From assembly GCF_002916655.1 (NCBI RefSeq), contig NZ_PPSM01000014.1, positions 1 to 64,000 of the forward strand: DNA of 64,000 nucleotides. The letters run 5' to 3'. Every line of letters starts with the position of its first letter. Position 1 is the first letter of the stretch. A program made the position numbers and the translations under genes. This document shows positions 34,747-41,866 of this stretch, piece after piece. The notes beneath the pieces were generated by a model. The model ran no database searches and was not told where the DNA came from. It was given only the letters and a program-made list of their open reading frames with translations. The DNA is from Novosphingobium sp. HII-3 (GTDB taxonomy: Bacteria; Pseudomonadota; Alphaproteobacteria; Sphingomonadales; Sphingomonadaceae).

Positions 34747-35586
34747 ATGGCACGCATTCTCTCGATCCTCGTCGGGCTGTTCTTCACGGTCGCCCTCGCG
34801 TGGTCCTTCGGAAAGGGCGCCTACACGGCGATCACCGAGCCCGCGGTCCCGACGGCCGAGCACGAGTTCCACGAGCACCCCAAGGCGCTGCACCTTGCCA
34901 GCGACGGGCCCTTCGGCAAGTTCGACAAGCAGCAGCTCCAGCGGGGCTTCCAGATCTACAAGGAAGTCTGTTCGGCCTGCCACTCGCTGAGCCACGTCGC
35001 GTTCCGCGATCTCGGCCAGCTCGGTTACTCCGAAGGTCAGGTGAAGGCCATCGCGGCCGGCTTCCAGGTTCCGGGCACGGACCCGAACACGGGTGAGGCA
35101 AACACCCGCCCCGGCATGCCGACGGACTACTTCCCCAAGCCCTTCGCGAACGATATTGCCGCACGGGCGGCGAACAACAACGCGATCCCGCCGGATCTCT
35201 CGCTCATGACCAAGGCCCGCCACGATGGCAGCGCCTACGTCTACTCGCTGCTGACGGGATATCAGGCGCAGCCGGCGGAGCTCCTGAAGAGATTCCCGGA
35301 TTCCAAGACCCCGAACGGCCTTCATTACAACCCGTACTTCGCCAACCTCAATCTGGCGATGGCCCCGCCGCTGACGGGAGACGGGCAGGTCGAGTACGGT
35401 CCCGGCAACCCCAAGCCAACGGTCGACCAGATGGCCAAGGACGTAGCCGCCTTCCTCGTCTGGACGGCCGAACCAAAGCTCGAGAAGCGCAACCAGACCG
35501 GCCTCGTCGTCGTGCTTTTCCTGCTCTTCGCGACGGTGCTGGGTTATATGTCCTACCGCAATGTCTGGGCCAGCAAGAAGCACTGA
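34747..35586 (+). CDS. petC: Cytochrome c1 subunit of the bc1 complex
   Basis: 279-residue membrane-anchored c-type cytochrome that accepts electrons from the Rieske centre. An N-terminal hydrophobic signal (ILSILVGLFFTVALAWSFG), heme-binding CSACHSL near residue 77, and a candidate axial Met segment (LNLAMAPPLTGDGQVEYG) are visible. One C-terminal transmembrane helix (TGLVVVLFLLFATVLGYMSYRNVW) ends in a short basic tail. It is the last gene of the pet operon and is followed by a strong terminator. Confidence 0.97.
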   Translation: MARILSILVGLFFTVALAWSFGKGAYTAITEPAVPTAEHEFHEHPKALHLASDGPFGKFDKQQLQRGFQIYKEVCSACHSLSHVAFRDLGQLGYSEGQVKAIAAGFQVPGTDPNTGEANTRPGMPTDYFPKPFANDIAARAANNNAIPPDLSLMTKARHDGSAYVYSLLTGYQAQPAELLKRFPDSKTPNGLHYNPYFANLNLAMAPPLTGDGQVEYGPGNPKPTVDQMAKDVAAFLVWTAEPKLEKRNQTGLVVVLFLLFATVLGYMSYRNVWASKKH

Positions 35587-35615
35587 GCGCATTCAGTCAG
35601 CCCTGTGATATCTTT

Positions 35616-35656
35616 GGTGCCCCGCCATCCTGCGATGGCGGGGCACCTTGCGTTTT
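35616..35656 (+). terminator. Terminator of petABC
   Basis: A perfect 13-bp stem (35616-35628 with 35635-35647) with a six-base loop is followed by TTGCGTTTT. It lies 29 bases after petC and only 28 bases before the apt start, so it separates the two transcription units unless read-through occurs. Confidence 0.85.
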
Positions 35657-35674
35657 CTTATCGGAGAAAAGCAC

Positions 35675-36208
35675 GTGACGCTGGATGAACTGCGCCAACT
35701 GGTACGCTCCATTCCCGATTTTCCGAAGCCGGGGATCCTGTTCCGGGATATCACGACGCTGATTGGCCATGGCGCCGGCTTTTCAGCTGCGATCGATCAC
35801 CTGGCGGCCTTTACCAAGGAGGCCGGCGGGCAGGCGATTGCCGGCATCGAAGCGCGGGGGTTCATCTTCGGTGCGGCACTCGCCGCCCGGCTGGAGCTGC
35901 CTTTCATCCCCGTTCGTAAGCCCGGGAAGCTGCCCGTGCCGGTGCTCGCGATCGACTACGCACTGGAATATGGCACCGACACGCTTGAGGTCGACCCCGG
36001 CGCCGTTGAGGACGGCAGCAGGCTCGTGCTGGTTGACGATCTCATAGCGACCGGCGGCACCGCCCTCGCGGCCGTGGAACTGCTGCGTCGTGCCGGCGGC
36101 AACGTGGTGCTGTCGCTGTTCGCCATCGATCTTCCGGCGCTCGGCGGTGCAGACCGACTGCGGCAAATCGGTGTTCCTGCGGCCGCATTGCTGAATTTTG
36201 AGGACTGA
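35675..36208 (+). CDS. apt: Adenine phosphoribosyltransferase
   Basis: Purine-salvage enzyme making AMP from adenine and PRPP; 177 residues. The start region IPDFPKPGILFRDITTLI is highly typical of Apt. GIEARGFIFGAALA follows, and the PRPP-binding loop LVLVDDLIATGGTALAA is near residue 120. The GTG at 35675 is chosen because GGAG lies 8 bases before it and the length then matches the family; an upstream in-frame start nine codons earlier falls within the pet terminator. Confidence 0.95.
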   Translation: MTLDELRQLVRSIPDFPKPGILFRDITTLIGHGAGFSAAIDHLAAFTKEAGGQAIAGIEARGFIFGAALAARLELPFIPVRKPGKLPVPVLAIDYALEYGTDTLEVDPGAVEDGSRLVLVDDLIATGGTALAAVELLRRAGGNVVLSLFAIDLPALGGADRLRQIGVPAAALLNFED

Positions 36209-36226
36209 TGCCCGCTGAAGCGAGGC

Positions 36227-37603
36227 TCATGCAGCCAGAGCGTCCTTGTTCTTGCTCTTCGCCTTCTTTCCATTCGCCTTGCGGTTTCCTCCCTCCGGCT
36301 CGTCCAGCAGGCTCTGGACGCCCTTGGAGGCGGCGACGGTACCCAGTTCCGTCAGGGCGAAGAAGTTGGCCTCGATGTCAGACAGTTCGTAGAGATAGTT
36401 CACCATGACGCCATGGGACTGCTTCTGGCCGTTTGCGGACAGGTCAGCGTTGGCGTGAATGGCTTCCAGCCGCGCCCCGTTCCCGAGGTGAAAACGCGCC
36501 ACCGGGTCGAGAGGCTGGTTACCCTTGCCCTTCGCCTCGCACAGGTAACGCGCCGCCAGCCGGCGAAGGTCTGACGCACCCGGCATCGTGGCGCTGCCAT
36601 CGGCATCCTTCCCTTGCTCCTTGGCCAGCCACTTCGCGAACCCGGGGACGGGTGAGAGCGTGGCGAAGGTCCTGAGGTGAGGCAATTCCTTCTTGAGGAG
36701 TCCTACGACCCGCTTGATGAGGTGGTTGCCGAAGGGAATACCCTTGAGGCCGACCTGACAGTTGCTGATCGAGTAGAAGATGGCGCAGTTCGCCTCGCTC
36801 GGACGGATGCCTTCGCGTTCCTCGGAGATGATGGCGTGGATCGAACCGGGCACTTCTGCCGTCAACGCAACTTCGACGAAGATGAGCGGGTCCTCGGGCA
36901 TCTGCGGATGGAAGAACCCGTAGCAGCGCCGATCCGCCGGCTCCACGCGGCGCCGCAGGTCCTCCCAACCCTGGATCTGGTGAACGGCCTCGTACTGGAT
37001 GATCCGTTCCAGCAGTTCAGCGGAACTGTCCCAGCCGATGCGCCGCAGTTCGAGAAACCCGGCGTTGAACCAGGCAATGAAGGCACATTCCAACTCTCGG
37101 TCCAGGGCGGCGAGACCTTCCGTCGCAGCGCCTTTGGGAACGGCCAGCAGGTCCTCCCGCATGTCGATCAGGCGGCGCGTGCCTTGGGGCGCCAGGTTGA
37201 GTTGGTTGATGAGCCTGCGGCTGACAGACTCACTTGCCTGATTGAGAGCAAGCGCGGATGCGTCGTCCCGCTTTTCCTGCCACTTGGCTATGGCCTTGTC
37301 GATCGCCTTGCCGTCGGCCGGATGACGATCATGGATCTTGGCGAGGAACTCCTGCCGCGCGGCCACATCGCTGGCTTCGTACAGGTCGAAGAAGGCCGAA
37401 GCCAGCGCCGGCCCCGAGGCGCGACCTCGCAAGGAGAGCAGGGCGTCGGCGAGGTCGAGCAGGCTTTCGCCGCTGTCCTGGCGCGGAGCTATGCCGATGC
37501 CCCGCAGCAGCTTGCCGAGGCCGGAGTTCATCAGGATATCCAGGGGGTTGCGCCGCCGTGCTGCGGTTGCTTCGCCAGGAGCCTGTTGCCGTGCCGTGTT
37601 CAT
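36227..37603 (-). CDS. Malonyl-CoA decarboxylase
   Basis: 458-residue enzyme converting malonyl-CoA to acetyl-CoA and CO2. The N-terminal half is helical (the oligomerisation domain). The C-terminal GNAT-like catalytic half shows YGFFHPQMPEDPLIFVEVAL, IFYSISNCQVGLKGIPFGNHLIKRVV, the Ser-containing ATLSPVPGFAKW and the His of QSHGVMVNYLYEL. The C-terminus is lysine-rich. The gene stands alone, without malonate transport or malonyl-CoA synthetase genes beside it. The ATG at 37603 has GAGG five bases upstream; an earlier start at 37732 is less likely. Confidence 0.93.
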   Translation of the reverse strand: MNTARQQAPGEATAARRRNPLDILMNSGLGKLLRGIGIAPRQDSGESLLDLADALLSLRGRASGPALASAFFDLYEASDVAARQEFLAKIHDRHPADGKAIDKAIAKWQEKRDDASALALNQASESVSRRLINQLNLAPQGTRRLIDMREDLLAVPKGAATEGLAALDRELECAFIAWFNAGFLELRRIGWDSSAELLERIIQYEAVHQIQGWEDLRRRVEPADRRCYGFFHPQMPEDPLIFVEVALTAEVPGSIHAIISEEREGIRPSEANCAIFYSISNCQVGLKGIPFGNHLIKRVVGLLKKELPHLRTFATLSPVPGFAKWLAKEQGKDADGSATMPGASDLRRLAARYLCEAKGKGNQPLDPVARFHLGNGARLEAIHANADLSANGQKQSHGVMVNYLYELSDIEANFFALTELGTVAASKGVQSLLDEPEGGNRKANGKKAKSKNKDALAA

Positions 37604-37889
37604 CGTCACCTCGCTTCGTGCGCTGCCTTGGGAGCCCGAGGCTATCATCGCTCCGGCATCCGGAGAATAACCAAGGTCAGTGGAGAGTTGCGGCAAGGTG
37701 GTCATGACTTTAGGATAAATCCGATGAATCAATCAGTTGCTCAGGAGTATTCGCCGCAGCGATCCCTGTCACGGCATATTTCCCACGGCTCGTGCAAGAG
37801 AGGCGTTGACGAAACCGCCCAGACCGTGGCAAGCGCACGTCACGACGCGGCATGACGGTTGCCACCCGCTGCGTCTCCAGGCTCAATGA

Positions 37890-37963
37890 GCGGGTATAGC
37901 TTAGTGGTAAAGCCCTAGCCTTCCAAGCTAGTTATGCGGGTTCGATTCCCGCTACCCGCTCCA
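37890..37963 (+). tRNA. tRNA-Gly(TCC)
   Basis: 74-nt tRNA with encoded CCA. The acceptor stem GCGGGTA pairs with TACCCGC. The anticodon stem CTAGC/GCTAG encloses CTTCCAA (anticodon TCC). The D-loop AGTGGTAAAG and T-loop GTTCGATTCC are standard. It stands alone between malonyl-CoA decarboxylase and the LuxR-type gene. Confidence 0.97.
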
Positions 37964-38050
37964 GCCCTTGCACAGATCTCCGCACGGATTACGGCTTTCG
38001 ACAGAGTCGCTTCGCGGTCCCCGGTTGGGGGCGACCAGACTCCGGGTGAG

Positions 38051-38072
38051 AGTGGCAGCCATATCTGCCACT
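38051..38072. repeat. 8-bp inverted repeat downstream of tRNA-Gly
   Basis: AGTGGCAG (38051-38058) and CTGCCACT (38065-38072) are perfect complements around a six-base loop. They lie in the 268-base gene-free stretch 37964-38231, where I see no protein-like frame. Role unknown. Confidence 0.5.
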
Positions 38073-38207
38073 ATGGCCGGAGGTTCTGCTCGCTGGCAGA
38101 TGCAGCGCCGCCAACGGCGTCTTCGTTCAGCTGCAGGGTAGGTAATCGACCCGAAGGGGAATGGGCTTTGCTCTGTCCCTTTGGTGCGTCGTGCGGGACG
38201 ACGTATG

Positions 38208-38231
38208 TCCTTCGTCAGCGCTGGCGAAGGA
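38208..38231 (-). terminator. Hairpin directly after the LuxR-type gene
   Basis: A 24-nt near-perfect palindrome (TCCTTCG ... CGAAGGA around CAGCGCTG, one G-T pair) begins at the base after the stop codon of the minus-strand LuxR gene. No T-run follows, so it may stabilise or process the message rather than end it. Confidence 0.55.
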
Positions 38232-38465
38232 TCAGTTGCTTCTTTCCGTCAGAAGGCCTTCGCGAATGACGTAGGCGATCATGTGTGCGCGATTGCGTGT
38301 CCGGGTCTTCAGCCGCACGTTCTCCACGTGCCGTTCTACTGTACAGGGCGCGATGTTGAGTTCAATTGCAGTTTCCTTAGCCGATCTGCCCATCGCTACG
38401 TACTGCAAAACGTCCAATTCACGCGAAGTAAGTTGGACGTTTTCACTTCCAGACATTCGTTCCAT
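38232..38465 (-). CDS. Small LuxR/GerE-type DNA-binding protein (HTH only)
   Basis: 77 residues, almost entirely the LuxR-family helix-turn-helix: LTSRELDVLQYVAMGRSAKETAIELNIAPCTVERHVENV, with the recognition helix in TVERHVENVRLKTRTRNRAHMIAYVI. There is no receiver, ligand-binding or kinase domain. It may act as an autonomous regulator like GerE or as a partner of the larger LuxR-type protein upstream on the same strand. The 213-base spacer upstream is AT-richer than its surroundings and holds two perfect palindromes that could be operators. Confidence 0.85.
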   Translation of the reverse strand: MERMSGSENVQLTSRELDVLQYVAMGRSAKETAIELNIAPCTVERHVENVRLKTRTRNRAHMIAYVIREGLLTERSN

Positions 38466-38521
38466 AGAAACCCCCTAGACACAAATGAAGTAAGTTAACC
38501 CCATAAACCGTGTGTCGCATC

Positions 38522-38537
38522 GACTCTCAGGAGAGTC
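38522..38537. promoter_or_regulatory. Perfect 7-2-7 palindrome upstream of the small LuxR gene
   Basis: GACTCTC-AG-GAGAGTC lies 56 bases upstream of the small LuxR start, in an AT-richer spacer. Its size and symmetry suit a dimeric regulator such as a LuxR-type protein. No binding evidence. Confidence 0.45.
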
Positions 38538-38624
38538 ACGCAATATTTCGGAGTTATACTTAGCTCTTCAGCCCGAAGGCCATTGCCATAGTGCTAAAAT
38601 GGGGTTGCAAAAATTAGGCAGAAG

Positions 38625-38638
38625 CATCCAATTGGATG
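38625..38638. promoter_or_regulatory. Perfect 14-bp palindrome upstream of the small LuxR gene
   Basis: CATCCAATTGGATG is fully self-complementary and lies about 160 bases upstream of the small LuxR start and 40 bases after the stop of the larger LuxR-type gene. Candidate operator; its sequence differs from the nearby 7-2-7 palindrome. Confidence 0.45.
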
Positions 38639-38678
38639 AAACAGCGGCAAAAACGAGCAGAGGGACCCGTCGCGCCCC

Positions 38679-39452
38679 TCACATCAAAGCCGACCGAGGT
38701 CCAGCATGGTGCGACGCCTCTCCATCAAGGCCATTGGCGTTTCGGGTGTGGGGGGGCTGCGAATCGGCCCTGGGTGATTCGCTTTCTTCAGAAGAGCCCA
38801 GCCCGGAGGCGGCGGCGAGCTCCCGTGCGATGACAGCAGCCTGCGTTCGATTCGAAACGCCGAGCTTGCGCAGTATGGCTTTCACCCCCGCCTTTACCGC
38901 AGCCTCGCTGATTCTGATCTCCCGTGAAATCGCCTTGTTCGACAATCCGTTGGCAAGGTGAAGGAGGACGAGCCGTTCGCGATCCCTGAGGTTCAGCCGG
39001 GCCAATTGCGATGCGGCCTTCTCGGGGCGCGCGGCAGCGGGCATGCTGACCAGGAAGTCGATCACCTGCGGCGGGGCGACCTTCTGGCCGTTGGCGACCA
39101 TCTGCAGCACCGCGACAAGGGAGAGGTAAGGCACATCCTGCGGGAAGTAGGCGTAGGCGCCGGCCGAGTAGAGCGTGATCATCTCGTCGAAGTCGAACGC
39201 CTGCGTCAGGACGACAATGCGCAGGGAAGGGTGTGCGCGCTGAAGCCGGGTGACAGCGGCGCGGGCTTCTTCGGGCAGGAGGTCGCGTTCGATGACCAGG
39301 GTGTGCTGTCTGCCTTGTCCCAGGTGCCGAGGCTCCAGATCGTCCATCCGGGCGGTGGAGTGAAGCACTTCGAAACCCGCGTCGATGAAGATTCGCCGAA
39401 GACCCTCCCTAAGGATGGAATTGTGGATTGCGAGGGACAGGGAGCCGTGCAT
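38679..39452 (-). CDS. LuxR/NarL-family regulator with degenerate receiver domain
   Basis: 257 residues. The first ~125 follow the receiver fold (LSLAIHNSILREGLRRIFIDAGFEVL, then IVVLTQAFDFDEMITLYSAGAYAYFPQD). The acidic pocket after the first strand is replaced by HNS, the phosphoacceptor region reads VIERDLLP with the spacing shifted, and the conserved Lys after the fifth strand is absent (YFPQD). Phosphorylation is therefore unlikely. A LuxR helix-turn-helix follows at about 170-225 (LNLRDRERLVLLHLANGLSNKAISREI). A hydrophilic 25-residue tail ends the protein. No histidine kinase is adjacent. Confidence 0.86.
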   Translation of the reverse strand: MHGSLSLAIHNSILREGLRRIFIDAGFEVLHSTARMDDLEPRHLGQGRQHTLVIERDLLPEEARAAVTRLQRAHPSLRIVVLTQAFDFDEMITLYSAGAYAYFPQDVPYLSLVAVLQMVANGQKVAPPQVIDFLVSMPAAARPEKAASQLARLNLRDRERLVLLHLANGLSNKAISREIRISEAAVKAGVKAILRKLGVSNRTQAAVIARELAAASGLGSSEESESPRADSQPPHTRNANGLDGEASHHAGPRSALM

Positions 39453-39645
39453 CGCGTCTAGAGCCAGCTATGGAGGCAGGCGGTCGCCAAGACGGCACTA
39501 AGAGGTTGTTCTTGCTCTATCATTCCCGCAATCTGGCAGGATGCTGGGCACCCGCCAATCGCCCTTCAAGACACAGGCCGATCTATTCCGGATAGGAGAC
39601 CCCGCGGTTTCACCCGCGCGGAGGAGCCCTTTTGATGGAGCTTCG

Positions 39646-40509
39646 TCAGTGCGCCGGCGGTGAAACCGGCATGTTGTCGATCAGTCGCGTGGAGCCGATC
39701 CGCGCAGCCACGATCAGGCGCATCGGATTACCGCCAGGAGCGGAAAGCGCGGTCAGATCATCGGCATCGCGCAGTTCCGCATAGTCGATGGACAGGAACC
39801 CGCCCGCCACGATGTCCTCCCTCAGTTGCGCCAGCACTTCGGCCACGACGGCACCCTGTTCGATCGCCGCGACGGCCGTCTTCATGGCGCGCGGCAAGGC
39901 TACGGCGCGCGCGCGGTCCTCGGCTGAAAGGTACGCGTTTCGTGACGACATCGCCAGCCCGTCACTTTCGCGCACCGTGGGCACGCCGAGGATGGCGCTC
40001 GCGCAAGGGCGGCTGAGATCGAGGTCGCGCGCCATGCGTCGGATGACGGCAAGCTGCTGCCAGTCCTTCTCACCGAAGAGGGCAACGTCCGGCAGGACCT
40101 GGTTGAACAGCTTGCATACCACGGTCGCCACGCCGTCGAAGTGACCGGGCCGGGCCGCGCCGCAGAGGCCTTCGCTGACACCCGCCACCGAAACGCTGGT
40201 GGCGAAGCCCGCCGGGTACATGGCGTCGACCGTGGGGGCCCAGAGGATGTCGACGCCTTCGGCTTCAAGCAGGGCTGAATCGCGCGCCAACTGCCGGGGG
40301 TAGGCGTCGAGATCCTCGTTCGCGCCGAACTGCAGCGGGTTCACGAAGATCGATACCACCACGCTTTCGGCCTGCTGACGCGCTTGTCGAACGAGAGTCA
40401 GGTGCCCTTCATGCAAAGCGCCCATGGTCGGGACGAGAGCGACCGTCCCCCTGCCGCGAAGAGCGTTGACAGCATTGCGCAGTGGATCAAGGGCATGGAG
40501 GATTTGCAT
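39646..40509 (-). CDS. panC: Pantothenate synthetase
   Basis: ATP-dependent ligase joining pantoate and beta-alanine to pantothenate, the coenzyme A precursor; 287 residues. The start MQILHALDPLRNAV is followed by LVPTMGALHEGHLTLV with the HIGH-like HEGH nucleotide motif, SIFVNPLQFGANEDLDAYPR, GHFDGVATVVCKLFN, FGEKDWQQLAVIRRM and SSRNAYLS (KMSKS-like region). The ATG at 40509 fits the family; an earlier start at 40554 does not. panB is not nearby. Divergent from mipZ. Confidence 0.96.
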   Translation of the reverse strand: MQILHALDPLRNAVNALRGRGTVALVPTMGALHEGHLTLVRQARQQAESVVVSIFVNPLQFGANEDLDAYPRQLARDSALLEAEGVDILWAPTVDAMYPAGFATSVSVAGVSEGLCGAARPGHFDGVATVVCKLFNQVLPDVALFGEKDWQQLAVIRRMARDLDLSRPCASAILGVPTVRESDGLAMSSRNAYLSAEDRARAVALPRAMKTAVAAIEQGAVVAEVLAQLREDIVAGGFLSIDYAELRDADDLTALSAPGGNPMRLIVAARIGSTRLIDNMPVSPPAH

Positions 40510-40676
40510 TGGGCTTCGCTGCTCCGGTATGATGCGCGCGACCGACAGTCGCACGGGCCCATAGCCCCGGCGCGCCTACGGGGGCAATGGATTTGAACCT
40601 ACCGGTGCGGCTCGGCTGTCCGGTGGACAGGGAACAGTCGGCCGGGTTACCGGTCCGCGAGCAGGAATACGGTCAC

Positions 40677-41489
40677 GTGACAGCGCATCGCATCGTCTTC
40701 GCCAACGAAAAGGGTGGCACCGGCAAGTCCACCACGGCCGTCCACGTCGCCATCGCGCTGGCGTACCAGGGCGCCAATGTGGCGTGCATCGACCTTGACC
40801 ACCGCCAGCGGACCTTGTTCCGCTATCTCGAAAACCGCATCGAGACGGAACGCAGCCGCGACATCGCGCTGCCGGGTGCGCGCTTCGCCGTATACGACGG
40901 CGATGACGTGAATGAACTGGACGAACTGGCCGAGCAGATCGCGGAAGGGTACGATTTTCTTGTATTCGACACGCCGGGCCGCGACGATCCGTTCGCCCGC
41001 CATGTTGCGACCACGGCTGATACGCTCGTGACTCCGCTGAACGACAGCTTCGTTGATTTCGATCTTCTCGGCCAGGTGGAAAGCGAAACCTTCAAGGTGA
41101 AGCGCCTGTCCTTCTATGCGGAGGTCATGTGGGAGGCGCGCAAGAAGCGGGGCCTCAAGACCATCAACGAAGGACGGCGGGAACTGGATTGGGTGGTGGT
41201 GCGCAACCGCGTCCAGCACGTTGAAGCACGCAACATGCGGCGTATCGACGGAGCGCTGAAGGAGTTGTCGAAGCGGGCCGGCTTCCGGGTGGCGGCGGGC
41301 CTTTCCGAACGCGTCATTTTCCGTGAGCTGTTTCCCTCCGGCCTCACCCTCCTCGACAAGGGACACCTGGGGGATCTGGGTACGAGCCACCTGGTTGCGC
41401 GGCAGGAACTGCGCGGGCTGGTGGCCGGCCTGAACCTGCCGATGCCCAGCCGGCCCGGGTCTGAGCCGGCGCTGGCGGATGCAGGCTGA
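40677..41489 (+). CDS. mipZ: MipZ-type division-plane positioning ATPase (ParA/MinD superfamily)
   Basis: 270-residue ATPase that in Caulobacter forms polar gradients around ParB and blocks FtsZ assembly. The sequence RIVFANEKGGTGKSTTAVHVAIALAYQG carries the deviant Walker A near residues 11-19, followed by IDLDHRQRTLFRYLENR, a MipZ hallmark, and the Walker B-like FLVFDTPGRDDPF. The start is GTG at 40677 with AGGAA about 9 bases upstream; reading from the ATG at 40587 adds 30 residues unlike the family. It is followed 9 bases later by a J-domain gene and is divergent from panC. Confidence 0.93.
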   Translation: MTAHRIVFANEKGGTGKSTTAVHVAIALAYQGANVACIDLDHRQRTLFRYLENRIETERSRDIALPGARFAVYDGDDVNELDELAEQIAEGYDFLVFDTPGRDDPFARHVATTADTLVTPLNDSFVDFDLLGQVESETFKVKRLSFYAEVMWEARKKRGLKTINEGRRELDWVVVRNRVQHVEARNMRRIDGALKELSKRAGFRVAAGLSERVIFRELFPSGLTLLDKGHLGDLGTSHLVARQELRGLVAGLNLPMPSRPGSEPALADAG

Positions 41490-41498
41490 CGCGCGGCG

Positions 41499-41783
41499 AT
41501 GATCAAGCTGCTGTGGCTTCTGGCGCTGGGTTGCGTGGTCTGGCGCATGGTCGCGGGACGCTGGCCCTGGCAGATGCGCAAGGCTGCGCCGCCCTCGTTC
41601 GAAGCGGCCCGCGCGCGCGCCCTTCTCGGCATCGACGGCGATGTGGACAGGCGCCGCATTCTGGAAGCGCACCGCCGCCGGGTAGCGCAGGTCCATCCCG
41701 ACAGGGGCGGTTCGTCCGAGCAGGTTCATGAAGCCAACGCGGCGCGGGACCTGCTGCTCTCCCAGCTGCCATCGGATGGCTGA
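41499..41783 (+). CDS. Membrane-anchored J-domain protein
   Basis: 94 residues. One N-terminal hydrophobic helix (KLLWLLALGCVVWRMVAG) is followed by a basic linker and a C-terminal J-domain with helix RRRILEAHRRRVAQVHPDRGG carrying the HPD motif (residues ~68-70) that stimulates DnaK ATPase. The layout resembles the Pam18/TIM14-like J-proteins of alphaproteobacteria. It would recruit DnaK to the inner membrane. It starts 9 bases after mipZ and is probably cotranscribed; a link to cell division is possible but unproven. Confidence 0.88.
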   Translation: MIKLLWLLALGCVVWRMVAGRWPWQMRKAAPPSFEAARARALLGIDGDVDRRRILEAHRRRVAQVHPDRGGSSEQVHEANAARDLLLSQLPSDG

Positions 41784-41866
41784 GCCGCTGCCTGCGCCGG
41801 GGCTGCAGGGGAGGGTGATCGGCGGCAGGCACAAAATGGAGCCTGGCAAACGCGCGGGAGCGCGCG

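Noticed and set aside
38512-38961. Plus-strand frame over the LuxR spacer
   Set aside because: Runs antisense into the larger LuxR-type gene and crosses the palindromes; no domain or ribosome-binding site.
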